From NCBI GenBank assembly GCA_934183355.1, contig CAKPST010000046.1, positions 1-19,711 on the forward strand: a stretch of 19,711 bases of DNA, in the 5' to 3' direction. Shown one piece after another: positions 8,167-16,296 of the stretch (position 1 is the first letter of the stretch; every line of letters begins with the position of its first letter). Below the pieces are notes generated by a model. It was not told where the DNA came from, did no database searches, and was given only the letters and a program-made list of their open reading frames with translations. Source of the stretch: an uncultured Prevotella sp. (GTDB taxonomy: Bacteria; Bacteroidota; Bacteroidia; Bacteroidales; Bacteroidaceae). Both the position numbers and the translations under genes were made by a program.

Positions 8167-10191
8167 ATGAAAACCTTCATTCTCTCTCTCCTCGCCCTCC
8201 TCCTCCCACTCTCCCTCCACTCCCAGCCCTCCCCTCGCCCCTGGCACAATTATTTCTCCCGTCTCACCGACTACGACGACATCGAGGCATCCAACCTTGA
8301 GGACCTCTACGAGCATCTGTGCGAACTTGAGTCGTCTCCCATCGACCTCAACTCCGCCACTGACGACGACCTCCGCCAGTTGTCTTTCCTCAGCGCATCC
8401 CAACTTGAGGAGCTCACCGAATACCTCGACCGCTACCGTCCCTTGCGCTCTCTCGGCGAACTTGCCATGATTCAGTCGCTCGATCCTCTGCGTCTTCAAC
8501 TGCTTCGCTGCTTTGTCTACATCAGTGATGCCGACGCTAACAAGCACTTCCCAGATGTCAAGAGCATCATGAAATATGGCAAACACGAACTTGTGGCTAC
8601 TGCAAGCATCCCTTTCTACAACCGCAAGGGCGACCATAATGGTTATCTCGGATATAAGTATAAGCATTGGTTGCGCTATACATTCAAGTATGGCAAACAT
8701 GTGCAGATAGGACTCACGGGTACGCAGGATGCTGGCGAACCTTTCTTCTCTGCTGGCAACAGCATGGGCTACGACCATTATGCCTATTATGCTGTGATTC
8801 GCCAGATGGGATGCTTAAAGACGCTTGCACTCGGACAATACAAGATTCGCATGGGATTGGGACTGATGATGAACACGGGGTTTACACTTGGCAAAACCAC
8901 TTCGCTTCTCTTTGCCACTCCTTCTAATAGTATTTCGCCCAATTCCTCACGCTCTGATGCCTATTATCTGCAAGGCTCGGCTGCTACGTTTGCGCTTGGC
9001 AAACACATCGACCTCACCACTTTTCTCTCCTACCGCAAGGTTGACGCTACGCTCAACGACGACGGTACGATTCGCACTTTGCTGAAAACGGGCTATCACC
9101 GCACTCTGAGTGAGATGCAACGCAAGCATAATGCCTCACAATTCACCACTGGTGCCTCACTGCGTTGGCGCCAATGGGGTATTCATTTGGGTGCCAACGC
9201 TTTATATTCTACCTACAACCGCGACCTCTCGCCTAACACTTCACAACTCTTCAGACGCTACTATCCATCGGGCAACAATTTCTACAACGCGAGCTTCGAC
9301 TATGGTTATGCCAACCATCGACTCAGTGCCAACGGCGAGACTGCCATCAACAACGAGGGTGCCATTGCAACGCTCAACACCTTGTCGCTCAAGACTTCAT
9401 CTACGCTCACTCTCACTGCCATTCAGCGCTACTATTCCTATCGCTACTACTCGCTCTTCGCCTCGTCGTTTAGTGATGGTGGCAGGGTGCAGAACGAGAG
9501 TGGTATATATCTCGGTGCTGCATGGTCGCCTCTCTCCGGTCTTTCCGTCCTTGCCTATTCCGACTTCGCCTATTTTCCTTGGGCTCGCTACATGGTGTCG
9601 ACGGCGTCTCACTCGTGGGACAATATGCTGCAAACCACCTATGCTTTCTCCTCACGTCTGGCTCTCACTGCTCGCTATCGTCTGCGCCTACGCCAAGAGG
9701 ACTACTCTGCTCCCAACGCCTCCACCTCCTCGCTCATCGACAAGACGGAGCACCGCATGCGCCTCGCTCTTGCCTATAGTGGCTTGCATTGGACGGCAAA
9801 GACGCAACTCGACGGTGCTCTCACCACATTCCCGGCTTATGCTGTGGGCAAGGAGAATAGTAAGGGTGGAATGGTCTCGCAGTCGGTGGGTTATACTGGT
9901 AGTCGTATGAGCGCATCTGCCAGCGTCGGCTACTTCAACACGCACGACTACAACTCGCGCATATACATCTATGAGCGTGGTATGCTCTACTCCTTCTCGT
10001 TCCCGATGTTCTATGGCGAGGGTATGAGGGCGGCGCTGTGGATGAAGGGGAATATAACGCCAAACCTGGTGATAATAGGTAAGATTGGGACAACAAAATA
10101 CTTTGATAGGGATGTGATATCAAGCTCGTATCAGGAAATACGGGGGTCGTGGAAAACGGATGGGGATGTGCAGGTGAAGTGGAGGTTTTAG
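8167..10191 (+). CDS. Helix-hairpin-helix (ComEA-like) protein with a putative outer-membrane beta-barrel
   Basis: From the ATG at 8167 the product is 674 residues. It opens with a clear signal peptide (MKTFILSLLALLLPLSLHSQ), which is why this start is preferred to upstream in-frame codons lying inside the inverted repeat. Residues about 58-119 (PIDLNSATDDDLRQLSFLSA and on to LRCFVYI) are ComEA-type helix-hairpin-helix motifs. The remainder is rich in alternating aromatic strands (YGYANHRLSANGET and similar) and ends in KWRF, with a terminal Phe typical of outer-membrane barrels. HHH motifs usually bind DNA, but in this exported fusion the ligand is unknown. The gene follows the tamB-like gene by 139 bp without its own recognisable promoter, so co-transcription is possible. 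The signal-peptide codons form a strongly pyrimidine-rich stretch (about 8172-8242). Confidence 0.8.
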   Translation: MKTFILSLLALLLPLSLHSQPSPRPWHNYFSRLTDYDDIEASNLEDLYEHLCELESSPIDLNSATDDDLRQLSFLSASQLEELTEYLDRYRPLRSLGELAMIQSLDPLRLQLLRCFVYISDADANKHFPDVKSIMKYGKHELVATASIPFYNRKGDHNGYLGYKYKHWLRYTFKYGKHVQIGLTGTQDAGEPFFSAGNSMGYDHYAYYAVIRQMGCLKTLALGQYKIRMGLGLMMNTGFTLGKTTSLLFATPSNSISPNSSRSDAYYLQGSAATFALGKHIDLTTFLSYRKVDATLNDDGTIRTLLKTGYHRTLSEMQRKHNASQFTTGASLRWRQWGIHLGANALYSTYNRDLSPNTSQLFRRYYPSGNNFYNASFDYGYANHRLSANGETAINNEGAIATLNTLSLKTSSTLTLTAIQRYYSYRYYSLFASSFSDGGRVQNESGIYLGAAWSPLSGLSVLAYSDFAYFPWARYMVSTASHSWDNMLQTTYAFSSRLALTARYRLRLRQEDYSAPNASTSSLIDKTEHRMRLALAYSGLHWTAKTQLDGALTTFPAYAVGKENSKGGMVSQSVGYTGSRMSASASVGYFNTHDYNSRIYIYERGMLYSFSFPMFYGEGMRAALWMKGNITPNLVIIGKIGTTKYFDRDVISSSYQEIRGSWKTDGDVQVKWRF

Positions 10192-10250
10192 GACGACAAT
10201 GTCGAGTGATGAAGACGACAACGTCGACAACAAGTCAACAACTTTTGAGA
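10192..10250. repeat. Left outer repeat of element A (22-bp-type units)
   Basis: Immediately after the TAG stop of the HHH gene the sequence enters a repeat. A partial unit GACGACAATGT is followed by one full 22-bp unit at 10203-10224 (CGAGTGATGAAGACGACAAC plus GT), then a degenerate unit with GACAACAAGTCAACAAC. These are inverted copies of the 22-bp units at 10547-10612 on the other side of element A. The same outer sequence type recurs before element E (about 19523-19560). Confidence 0.7.
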
Positions 10251-10540
10251 TTTGTGCGCCGTGCCAACCGGCACGGCTTGGAGGGGAGGTCGATAATGAG
10301 AGTTGATTAATGGATAATTAACGAGATAATTAACGGAGAAATTAACGAGATAATTAACGGGATAATTAACGGATAATTAACCGCAATTAACGACAAAGAT
10401 AATAAACGGGTCGTTAATGCCGGTTAATTACCCGTTAATTAATCGTTAATTTTATCGTTAATTATCCGTTAATTTTATCGTTAATAATTCTTGTTAACGA
10501 CCTCTCCCTCCAAGCCGTGCCGGTTGGCACGGCGCACAAA
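10251..10540. repeat. Repeat element A: nested composite palindrome with GC hairpins and ATTAACG arrays
   Basis: The ends are a 35-bp perfect inverted repeat (10251-10285 and 10506-10540). Each arm contains a self-complementary 20-mer, GCCGTGCCAACCGGCACGGC (10258-10277), which appears as its reverse complement at 10514-10533. Between the arms, from about 10306 to 10498, lie six ATTAACG units facing one way, a core hairpin and six CGTTAAT units facing the other way, spaced about 9-12 bp. The core is ATTAACGAC (10386-10394), a 15-base loop (AAAGATAATAAACGG, 10395-10409) and GTCGTTAAT (10410-10418). No protein-coding potential is apparent. The element sits in the convergent gap between the HHH gene and susD. 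Confidence 0.85.
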
Positions 10541-10546
10541 TATTTA

Positions 10547-10612
10547 AAGTTGTTGTCCTTATCACTCGACGTTGTTGTCCTTATCTCTTGACATTGTTGT
10601 CTTCGTCTCTCG
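10547..10612. repeat. Three 22-bp tandem repeats, right outer flank of element A
   Basis: Three consecutive 22-bp units begin at 10547, 10569 and 10591, sharing the pattern ANxTTGTTGTCxTxxTCxCT. They are the inverted counterpart of the units at 10192-10250, so the palindromic organisation of element A extends well beyond its 35-bp arms. The stem of the susCD terminator just beyond (GACAACAAG) resembles one half of this unit. Confidence 0.75.
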
Positions 10613-10630
10613 ACTTTATCCTCTTCATAA

Positions 10631-10670
10631 TAAAAACAAAAGACAACAAGAATCGCTCCTTGTTGTCTTT
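10631..10670 (-). terminator. Intrinsic terminator of the susCD operon
   Basis: On the minus strand AAAGACAACAAG (10670-10659) pairs perfectly with CTTGTTGTCTTT (10650-10639) around an 8-base loop. A T-rich run (TGTTTTTA, 10638-10631) follows directly. The hairpin is about 57 bp past the susD stop codon, in the right place and orientation to end susCD transcription. Confidence 0.8.
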
Positions 10671-10726
10671 CGTCTTCTATGTCATATTAATTTCGCTTAT
10701 TGTCATCCATAAACAATCTGCGAGTA

Positions 10727-12514
10727 TTATCTCTTCAAGTATGGGTTGCGCTCTGCCTCTGTAGGAGGATAGATGTGGTAAACCGAGCTCTCACCCTTCC
10801 AAACACCTGTCACCTCCATATTCTCTGGAAGAACGAGGTCTTCCTGCAGAGTATACTCGAACGGATTGCCCTGAGCATCAATACTGTGTGTAACAGTACC
10901 TGCAGGAACGAGAACATCCTTCTGAGGACCAACACGGTAGTTGAATACATCCTGGAGACGCTCCATACGGAACTCGTCCTCACGACATGTAACCATACCA
11001 AGAACGTTGCCTGCTACCTCATATCTGTGCTCATTGTAAGCAGCCTCAGCAAGCTGATCGTTTGACATACCGTCGATAGCTGAAACAGCAGCTGGGTCGC
11101 TGTATGCACGTGAACGAATCTGCTTCAAAGCCTCCTTAGCCTCAGTGATGTACTTGCCTGAACGTGCTGCCGACTCAGCAAACCAGCAGAGCACCTCTGC
11201 GTAGCGGATGAGCTGATGGCGCTTGCCAAGAGTCATGCCTGCATAGATAGGCTTGGTGCAGTCGAAATCAATCTTGAGCGGAGAGCCCTTTTCGTCAGCA
11301 TTTACTGAGAAGCCTGTGAACATAGGACGGTAGTCTGAGAATACAGCATTTGTCTCCTCAACAAGTTTGCCCTCTTCGTTCTTCACCTTCTTAGAGTAGT
11401 AAGGCTTGCCATCCACAGTAGCCCACCAGTTTACGTTGTAGAGCTTTTCATCGTCACCCTTCTTAACCTTGGCAAGGAGAGTCTTAGCATAGACAGCGTC
11501 CTTACGAGGTCCTTCTGGATACTTCGACCAGAAATAGCGCTCAGCGAGGAAGTCACCCCAACCGCCCCATGGCAATGAACTGGGAACATGGCAGCATGTC
11601 AGCTGTGAGTCGTCCCAACCCCAGCTACCAGTGTTGGTATTGTAGTAGATGCCGAGGATACACTCGTTGTGGTTGTCGTTGCCATAGCTATATACGCTGT
11701 TCCAGTTAGCAAGCAATGTCTGTACATTGCGTGTCTTTACAGCATCAACCACTTCCTTAGCCTTGTCAGCAGCAAGTGCGTAGTATTCGCTCTTCTTGAG
11801 AGGATAGCCTGCCATTGACATGTATACCGAAGCGAGCATTGACTTAACAGCCTGTGCCGAAACGTATACGTTAGCATCACCGAGATGCTTAGGAGAGTCA
11901 GAATATGTCTCTGGCAAGTTGCAAGCCTCAGCAGCCTTCAAGCTCTCTACGATATAATCGTACAACTGCTCAACTGATGCCAAAGGAATCTCGTCTGTAT
12001 TGTTCTTGAGGTCAACAGAGATAACCTCCTCTGGAGACATAGGTACAGGACCCCATGTGCGAACAAGTCCGTAGTAAGCGTATGCACGCCAGAAGTAAGC
12101 CTGTCCAAGCTGCTCGCCCAGTTCAGACATATCTGCCTTCATAAACTTGGCGCAGTCGATAACATAGTTCGAAGCCTTGATGATATTGTAGTACCAGCTC
12201 CAAAGCTCGTTAACACCCTTCAAGTCTGTAGGAGCCTCAAAAGCGTCAGCCGAGAGATAAGCAGCCTTGTTTGAACCAGTTGTCGATGTTACGTCGTCAC
12301 CCATACACTGTACAATCATAGTGTTAGAGTTGCACTGGAAACCCTGTATATTTGAATACAATGAGTTAACTGCAAGGTCGAGGTCAGACTTTGACTTGAA
12401 CAGAGTCTCATTGGTAAGCTGTCCCTTAGGATCCTCTGTTAGGAAGTCGCTACATGATGTTGTCAGCAACATTGAAGCTGCAAGGACGCAGCCCGGTAAT
12501 ATATTAATTTTCAT
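10727..12514 (-). CDS. SusD/RagB-family nutrient-binding outer-membrane lipoprotein
   Basis: The 595-residue protein starts with a lipoprotein signal peptide (MKINILPGCVLAASMLLTTS, then Cys21) followed by SDFLTEDPKGQL, the usual SusD opening. SusD family signatures follow: WRAYAYYGLVRTWGPVPM and RYAEVLCWFAESAARSG with the ALKQIRSRA helix. SusD-like proteins form the cell-surface lid over a SusC transporter and bind the glycan or peptide to be imported. The gene begins 22 bp after susC, so the two are one operon, and a strong terminator follows. The C-terminal ER-x-E-L-A-like motif reads EHRYEVAGNVLGM, a divergent form. The substrate cannot be told from the sequence. Confidence 0.92.
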   Translation of the reverse strand: MKINILPGCVLAASMLLTTSCSDFLTEDPKGQLTNETLFKSKSDLDLAVNSLYSNIQGFQCNSNTMIVQCMGDDVTSTTGSNKAAYLSADAFEAPTDLKGVNELWSWYYNIIKASNYVIDCAKFMKADMSELGEQLGQAYFWRAYAYYGLVRTWGPVPMSPEEVISVDLKNNTDEIPLASVEQLYDYIVESLKAAEACNLPETYSDSPKHLGDANVYVSAQAVKSMLASVYMSMAGYPLKKSEYYALAADKAKEVVDAVKTRNVQTLLANWNSVYSYGNDNHNECILGIYYNTNTGSWGWDDSQLTCCHVPSSLPWGGWGDFLAERYFWSKYPEGPRKDAVYAKTLLAKVKKGDDEKLYNVNWWATVDGKPYYSKKVKNEEGKLVEETNAVFSDYRPMFTGFSVNADEKGSPLKIDFDCTKPIYAGMTLGKRHQLIRYAEVLCWFAESAARSGKYITEAKEALKQIRSRAYSDPAAVSAIDGMSNDQLAEAAYNEHRYEVAGNVLGMVTCREDEFRMERLQDVFNYRVGPQKDVLVPAGTVTHSIDAQGNPFEYTLQEDLVLPENMEVTGVWKGESSVYHIYPPTEAERNPYLKR

Positions 12515-12536
12515 GACTTATGTTTCCTTTAATTGT

Positions 12537-15500
12537 TTAGAAGTTGAATCTTGCACCGAAGGTGAATGTTCTCGGAGTTGGGTAAGAACCGCAGTCGATA
12601 CCGCCAGTAGCATCACCGCCACCGTTGTAACCAGCTGGGTTAGAGCCCTTGTAGTTGGTGATAGTGAAGAGGTTCTGAACGCTGAAGCTCAAACGGATAT
12701 CAGCAAACTTAGTCATGCTCTTAGGCATATCATAAGCCAATGTGATGTTCTCGCAACGGAAGTAGTTAGCATTCTCCACCCACTTAGACGAAGCACCGAT
12801 GTAGTTGTTGTTAGCAACGTTCGGGTCTGGCATTGTCTTGCCAATCTCCTTGATGAAGTCGGCGTCAGTGAACATACGAGAGTTACCAATCTTTGAGTTC
12901 ATAGCAAAGCGGAGAGCGTTGAGACGCTGTACGCCAAATGCTGAGTTGAAGAACGCATTGAGGCTCCAGTTCTTGTACGAAATGGTGTTGTTCCATCCGA
13001 GTGTGAAGTCAGGTGTCGACTTGCCAAGCACCTTGCGGTCTGAGTCCTTCGGGTTTCTAACGGCTACACGCTCACCAGCCTCGTTTGTCGACCAGTATGT
13101 GTCATAGCCCTCGCTGTCGATGCCAGCCCACTCTTGTCCGAAGAACGAACCGAGGGCCTCGCCCTCCTTGATGATACAAGGCTCAACAACTACCGACTGG
13201 AAGCTACCAGTGTGGATAACAGGCTGCTTTTCAGTAAGTTTCTTCACCTCATTCTTCAAGTATGTACCGTTGATAGAGGTCTGCCACTGGAAGTCCTTAG
13301 TCTCGATGATGCGAGCATTCACTGTGATGTCCACACCCTGATTGGCCACCTTACCGAGGTTTGCCATATAGCTGAAGCCACCGAGAGCGTTAGATGTTGT
13401 TGTAGAAAGGAGAGCATCGCTTGTCTGCTTGTTGAAGTAGTCGAGGCTCACCTCCAAACGGTTGTTGAAGAAACCGAGGTCTACACCAAGGTCAAACTGC
13501 TTTGTCTTCTCCCATTTGATGTCTGGAGTAGCAATTTTTTGGAGCTGATAGCCTACAGAAGGATTGCCAATTCCATAATATGTATTGGTTGTCTGAAGCG
13601 TTGCAAGTGTTGAGTACGGAGTGATGTCCTGGTTACCAATGACACCATAGCTTGCGCGAATCTTCAAGTTGCTCAGTACGTCGCGTGTATTCTCCATGAA
13701 CTTCTCGTTGGTCACAGTCCATGCAGCAGCAACAGATGGGAAGTAGCCCCACTTGTTGTTGGTGAAGCGGCTCGAACCGTCGGCACGGAATGTACCAGTA
13801 AGCATATACTTGTCGGCGAAGTTGTACATTACACGACCTACACCTGAGAGGAGTGTCCACTCTGAGAAACCGTTAGAAGCCTTCTGAGTGCGTGCGTTGT
13901 CTACATTCCACCAGCCTACGTTCTCTGTAATAAGGTTCAAACCTGTGATACCAATGTTTGTAGTGGTGCTCTTAGTAGCCTCCCATACGCCAGTGGCTGT
14001 AAGGTGGTGGTTACCCCATGTGTTGGTATATGTAAGGTTGTTGGTAGACTGGAGCAATGTGCGCTGTACGTTGTTGTTGCCCATGTTAATCTGTCCAGTA
14101 CGCGAAACCTTACCAGAAGAAAGAGTATATTTAGTGTGGTTCAAATAGTCAACACCGTTGCTTGTAGTGAATGTCAAGCCTGGGAGGATATTGAACTGCA
14201 AGTCGATATGACCATTGAATACGTCGTTGCGGCGCTCGCTCTGGTTGCCTACGAGCATACCGTATGCGTTAGGCTCGATAGTACCAATCATATCCTGTGC
14301 ATAGTTGCCGAACTTGTCATACATGTTCATTGCAGGAGATGAGTTGAAGGCAATCCACAATGGGTTGTCGGTTGTACCCGGAAGGCTTGCAATACCCTTA
14401 CCTACGCCACGCGAAGCGTTGATGTCAACAGTTACGTTAAGCCACTTGTTGAAGTTGGTCTTCAAGTTAGCCTTAGCAGAATAGCGCTCATACTGGCTAC
14501 CCTCAAGAGTACCCTCGTGCTTCATATAGTTGCCCGAAACGTATGCCTGCATACCGTCTGTACCCTTTGTGAATACGAGCTTATAGTTTTGTGTCTGACC
14601 AGTGCGGAACATTACGTCAACCCAGTCAACACCAGGATTTGTGCCATCCAAGAATTCCTGAACGTCGTTCTTTGATTTGCCATGATAGTCGATAAGAGCC
14701 TGAGCATAATCCTTGGTGCTCATCATCTTAGGCAAATTTGTTGCATTCGAGAAGCCATAAGCAGCGTCGAATGTGATGCGGCTCTCGCCCTTAACACCAG
14801 TCTTAGTTGTAACGATAACAACACCGTTGGCACCACGCGAACCGTAGATAGCTGTTGAAGAAGCATCCTTCAACACCTGCATGCTCTGGATGTCCTCAGG
14901 GTTGATGCCGTCGAGACCCGACTCACGTACCATGCCGTCTACTACATACAAAGGATCGTTGCTCTTTGTAATAGAGTTAGAACCACGTACACGAATCTTG
15001 ACAGAACCACCAGGTATACCGTCTGAAACAACGTTCACACCAGCCATACGACCGTTGAGAGCGTCAGATGCCTGTGTAATAGGCTGATCCTTGAATGCCT
15101 TGTTGTCCATAACGGAAACAGAGCCAGCCAAGTCGGCCTTCTTTACAACACCATAACCGATGACAACAACGTCGTTGAGCATCTCGGCATCTTCTTTAAG
15201 AGTTACATTTACAAGGCTTTTGCCAGCTACAGCGATTTCCTGTGTCTTGTAGCCAACGTATGAAACAACGAGTGTTGCGTTTGGAGAAACTTTTACAGTG
15301 TACTTACCATCAGCGTCTGTCACAGCGCCGTTGGACTTATTACCCTTTTCAACAACACTTACACCGATGAGAGGTTCGCCGTTTGCGTCTACAATAACAC
15401 CAGTCACCTGAGTCTTGTGCTGACCCTGGGCTGTTGCGTTGACATTCTGTGTCAATTCGTTAGCTGCTGATGCGCTGTTTGAGCACAACAACATACCTAC

Positions 15501-15563
15501 GGCAAACGGTAGCACCATTGATTTCGTAATCATAGGAAACAATGGTCGGTTTACATTTTCCAT
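12537..15563 (-). CDS. SusC/RagA-family TonB-dependent outer-membrane transporter
   Basis: The 1008-residue protein has a signal peptide (about residues 1-34, ending near SNSASA) and a carboxypeptidase-regulatory-like domain (about 52-125, VTGVIVDANGEPLIGVSV to LVVSYVGYKTQEI). A SusC TonB-box-like motif follows (DVVVIGYG, 131-138), then a plug domain (about 143-255, with DPLYVVDGM and AIYGSRGANGVVIVTTK). The beta-barrel runs to the C-terminus FGARFNF. Such proteins import bulky nutrients across the outer membrane using TonB energy, with the partner SusD encoded directly downstream. The first Met at 15563 follows an A-rich leader; Met11 is an alternative start but would shorten the signal peptide. 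No glycan-degrading enzymes, SusE/F, anti-sigma or hybrid regulators lie nearby. Confidence 0.95.
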   Translation of the reverse strand: MENVNRPLFPMITKSMVLPFAVGMLLCSNSASAANELTQNVNATAQGQHKTQVTGVIVDANGEPLIGVSVVEKGNKSNGAVTDADGKYTVKVSPNATLVVSYVGYKTQEIAVAGKSLVNVTLKEDAEMLNDVVVIGYGVVKKADLAGSVSVMDNKAFKDQPITQASDALNGRMAGVNVVSDGIPGGSVKIRVRGSNSITKSNDPLYVVDGMVRESGLDGINPEDIQSMQVLKDASSTAIYGSRGANGVVIVTTKTGVKGESRITFDAAYGFSNATNLPKMMSTKDYAQALIDYHGKSKNDVQEFLDGTNPGVDWVDVMFRTGQTQNYKLVFTKGTDGMQAYVSGNYMKHEGTLEGSQYERYSAKANLKTNFNKWLNVTVDINASRGVGKGIASLPGTTDNPLWIAFNSSPAMNMYDKFGNYAQDMIGTIEPNAYGMLVGNQSERRNDVFNGHIDLQFNILPGLTFTTSNGVDYLNHTKYTLSSGKVSRTGQINMGNNNVQRTLLQSTNNLTYTNTWGNHHLTATGVWEATKSTTTNIGITGLNLITENVGWWNVDNARTQKASNGFSEWTLLSGVGRVMYNFADKYMLTGTFRADGSSRFTNNKWGYFPSVAAAWTVTNEKFMENTRDVLSNLKIRASYGVIGNQDITPYSTLATLQTTNTYYGIGNPSVGYQLQKIATPDIKWEKTKQFDLGVDLGFFNNRLEVSLDYFNKQTSDALLSTTTSNALGGFSYMANLGKVANQGVDITVNARIIETKDFQWQTSINGTYLKNEVKKLTEKQPVIHTGSFQSVVVEPCIIKEGEALGSFFGQEWAGIDSEGYDTYWSTNEAGERVAVRNPKDSDRKVLGKSTPDFTLGWNNTISYKNWSLNAFFNSAFGVQRLNALRFAMNSKIGNSRMFTDADFIKEIGKTMPDPNVANNNYIGASSKWVENANYFRCENITLAYDMPKSMTKFADIRLSFSVQNLFTITNYKGSNPAGYNGGGDATGGIDCGSYPTPRTFTFGARFNF

Positions 15564-15780
15564 AAATTTTGGTTTTAGTTAGATTTAGATAATTTATTTC
15601 GCAGTAATTTGTCTCTAATAGTTTACAGGTAGAACGTTGTCAAAATCGGTTTATCTTTTTTTGTAATCAGGTTTGTCTTAGTAATCTCTACTTTTCTTGC
15701 TTAGCTCTCCTTTAGTCTATCAGAGGGGGAGTTGTTTTTAGTCCGCAACCAACTGCTATGCGTCACGGCTTCTTTTTTTT
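15564..15780 (-). other. Long 5' leader of susC
   Basis: If the promoter at 15787-15817 is correct, the susC transcript has about 215 untranslated bases. The leader is A-rich near the start codon, as is normal for Bacteroidota translation starts. It contains a G/C-containing stretch (about 15720-15765 on the plus strand) with weak complementary CTCC/GGAG blocks. I cannot identify a known riboswitch. Leaders of SusC genes can be targets of antisense small RNAs (family knowledge); none is visible here with certainty. Confidence 0.45.
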
Positions 15781-15786
15781 CGGTTG

Positions 15787-15817
15787 CAAATGTAATAAGA
15801 AGTTTTGAATGCGCAAA
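15787..15817 (-). promoter_or_regulatory. Promoter of susCD
   Basis: On the minus strand TTTG at 15817-15814, a 19-bp spacer and TACATTTG at 15794-15787 match both elements of the Bacteroidetes promoter. Transcription would start near 15780. Confidence 0.75.
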
Positions 15818-16135
15818 CTTTTTCACAAACTTTTTTAATAAATGGGGAAAATAAACAAGTAAAAGGGCGAAATTTTGACTAAAATTGTAGACATTAAGAC
15901 AACTCGCGTGATTTACACATTATTATATAAGGCACCAAAATGGGCAATTAACATATTACCACACATGTCTATTTGCGTCGCCCATGCGTAGCGTACAAAA
16001 AAATTTTTTTTTGTGATTTCTACTGCAATACTGCAATTTGTGGGTTTCCGAGGCACGTAACTCGTTGAGAGGCTGAGGGTTGTGAGAATTGCAGTAGAAC
16101 AACGACTACTGCCATCTACTGCCACCTACTGCAAG
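15818..16135. other. Gene-free AT-rich stretch with A/T tract and CTACTGC repeats
   Basis: I find no credible gene here. At 15997-16012 seven A are followed by nine T, a sequence likely to be intrinsically curved. TTCTACTGCAAT at 16018-16029 is repeated in inverted form at 16088-16099 (12 bp perfect, 58 bp apart). At 16106-16135 the heptamer CTACTGC occurs three times at exactly 10-bp spacing. Further copies appear beyond element B (16433, 16446, 16458). Confidence 0.6.
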
Positions 16136-16157
16136 CACGTGCAAACGTTTGCACGTG
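16136..16157. promoter_or_regulatory. 22-bp perfect palindrome with a LacI/PurR-like core
   Basis: The half-site CACGTGCAAAC is followed directly by its exact reverse complement, with no spacer. The central 12 bases GCAAACGTTTGC equal the core of the PurR/LacI-family operator consensus (established for gamma-proteobacteria). The site is about 345 bp upstream of the susC promoter and about 450 bp upstream of fur, so its target is unclear. It may be an operator or part of the repeat cluster. Confidence 0.6.
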
Positions 16158-16198
16158 ACAACAATCCGCGTGCAAGCATACATAGGGCGTGATACATG

Positions 16199-16286
16199 GA
16201 GTACGAGGGCTTGGTATTATGTGTACAAGGGCTTAGTAGGATGAGTACGAGGGCTTAGTACGAAGTGTACGAGGGCTAAAAACAAC
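16199..16286. repeat. Four 22-bp tandem repeats upstream of element B
   Basis: Units begin at 16199, 16221, 16243 and 16265, each 22 bp, sharing GTACGAGGGCTTAGTA with a few changes. The fourth unit diverges in its second half, and a fifth is cut after GTGTAC (16287) where the ATTAACG array of element B begins. There are no spacers, so this is not a CRISPR array. The period equals that of the outer repeats of element A, though the sequence differs. Confidence 0.85.
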
Positions 16287-16296
16287 GTGTACTAAC

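Noticed and set aside
8172..8242. Pyrimidine-rich tract at the start of the HHH gene as a possible triplex-forming element
   Set aside because: Explained by Leu, Ser and Pro codons of the signal peptide and the following segment; no mirror symmetry was evident.
10306..10498. CRISPR array interpretation of the ATTAACG units
   Set aside because: Units are short with 2-5-bp degenerate spacers and switch orientation in the middle; no repeat-spacer pattern and no cas genes.
10251..10540. Insertion sequence with 35-bp terminal inverted repeats
   Set aside because: The 220 bp between the arms encode no protein and I see no target-site duplication. It could be a non-autonomous element, but the internal symmetry is better explained as a repeat palindrome.
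10192..10726. tRNA or small structured RNA genes in the gap
   Set aside because: No cloverleaf, CCA end or known RNA motif; the secondary structure is accounted for by the repeats and the terminator.
15913..16125. 70-codon open frame on the minus strand in the susC-fur gap
   Set aside because: Overlaps the A/T tract and CTACTGC repeats; no recognisable domain, promoter or start context.
16199..16286. CRISPR interpretation of the 22-bp units
   Set aside because: Units are directly adjacent without spacers and diverge internally.
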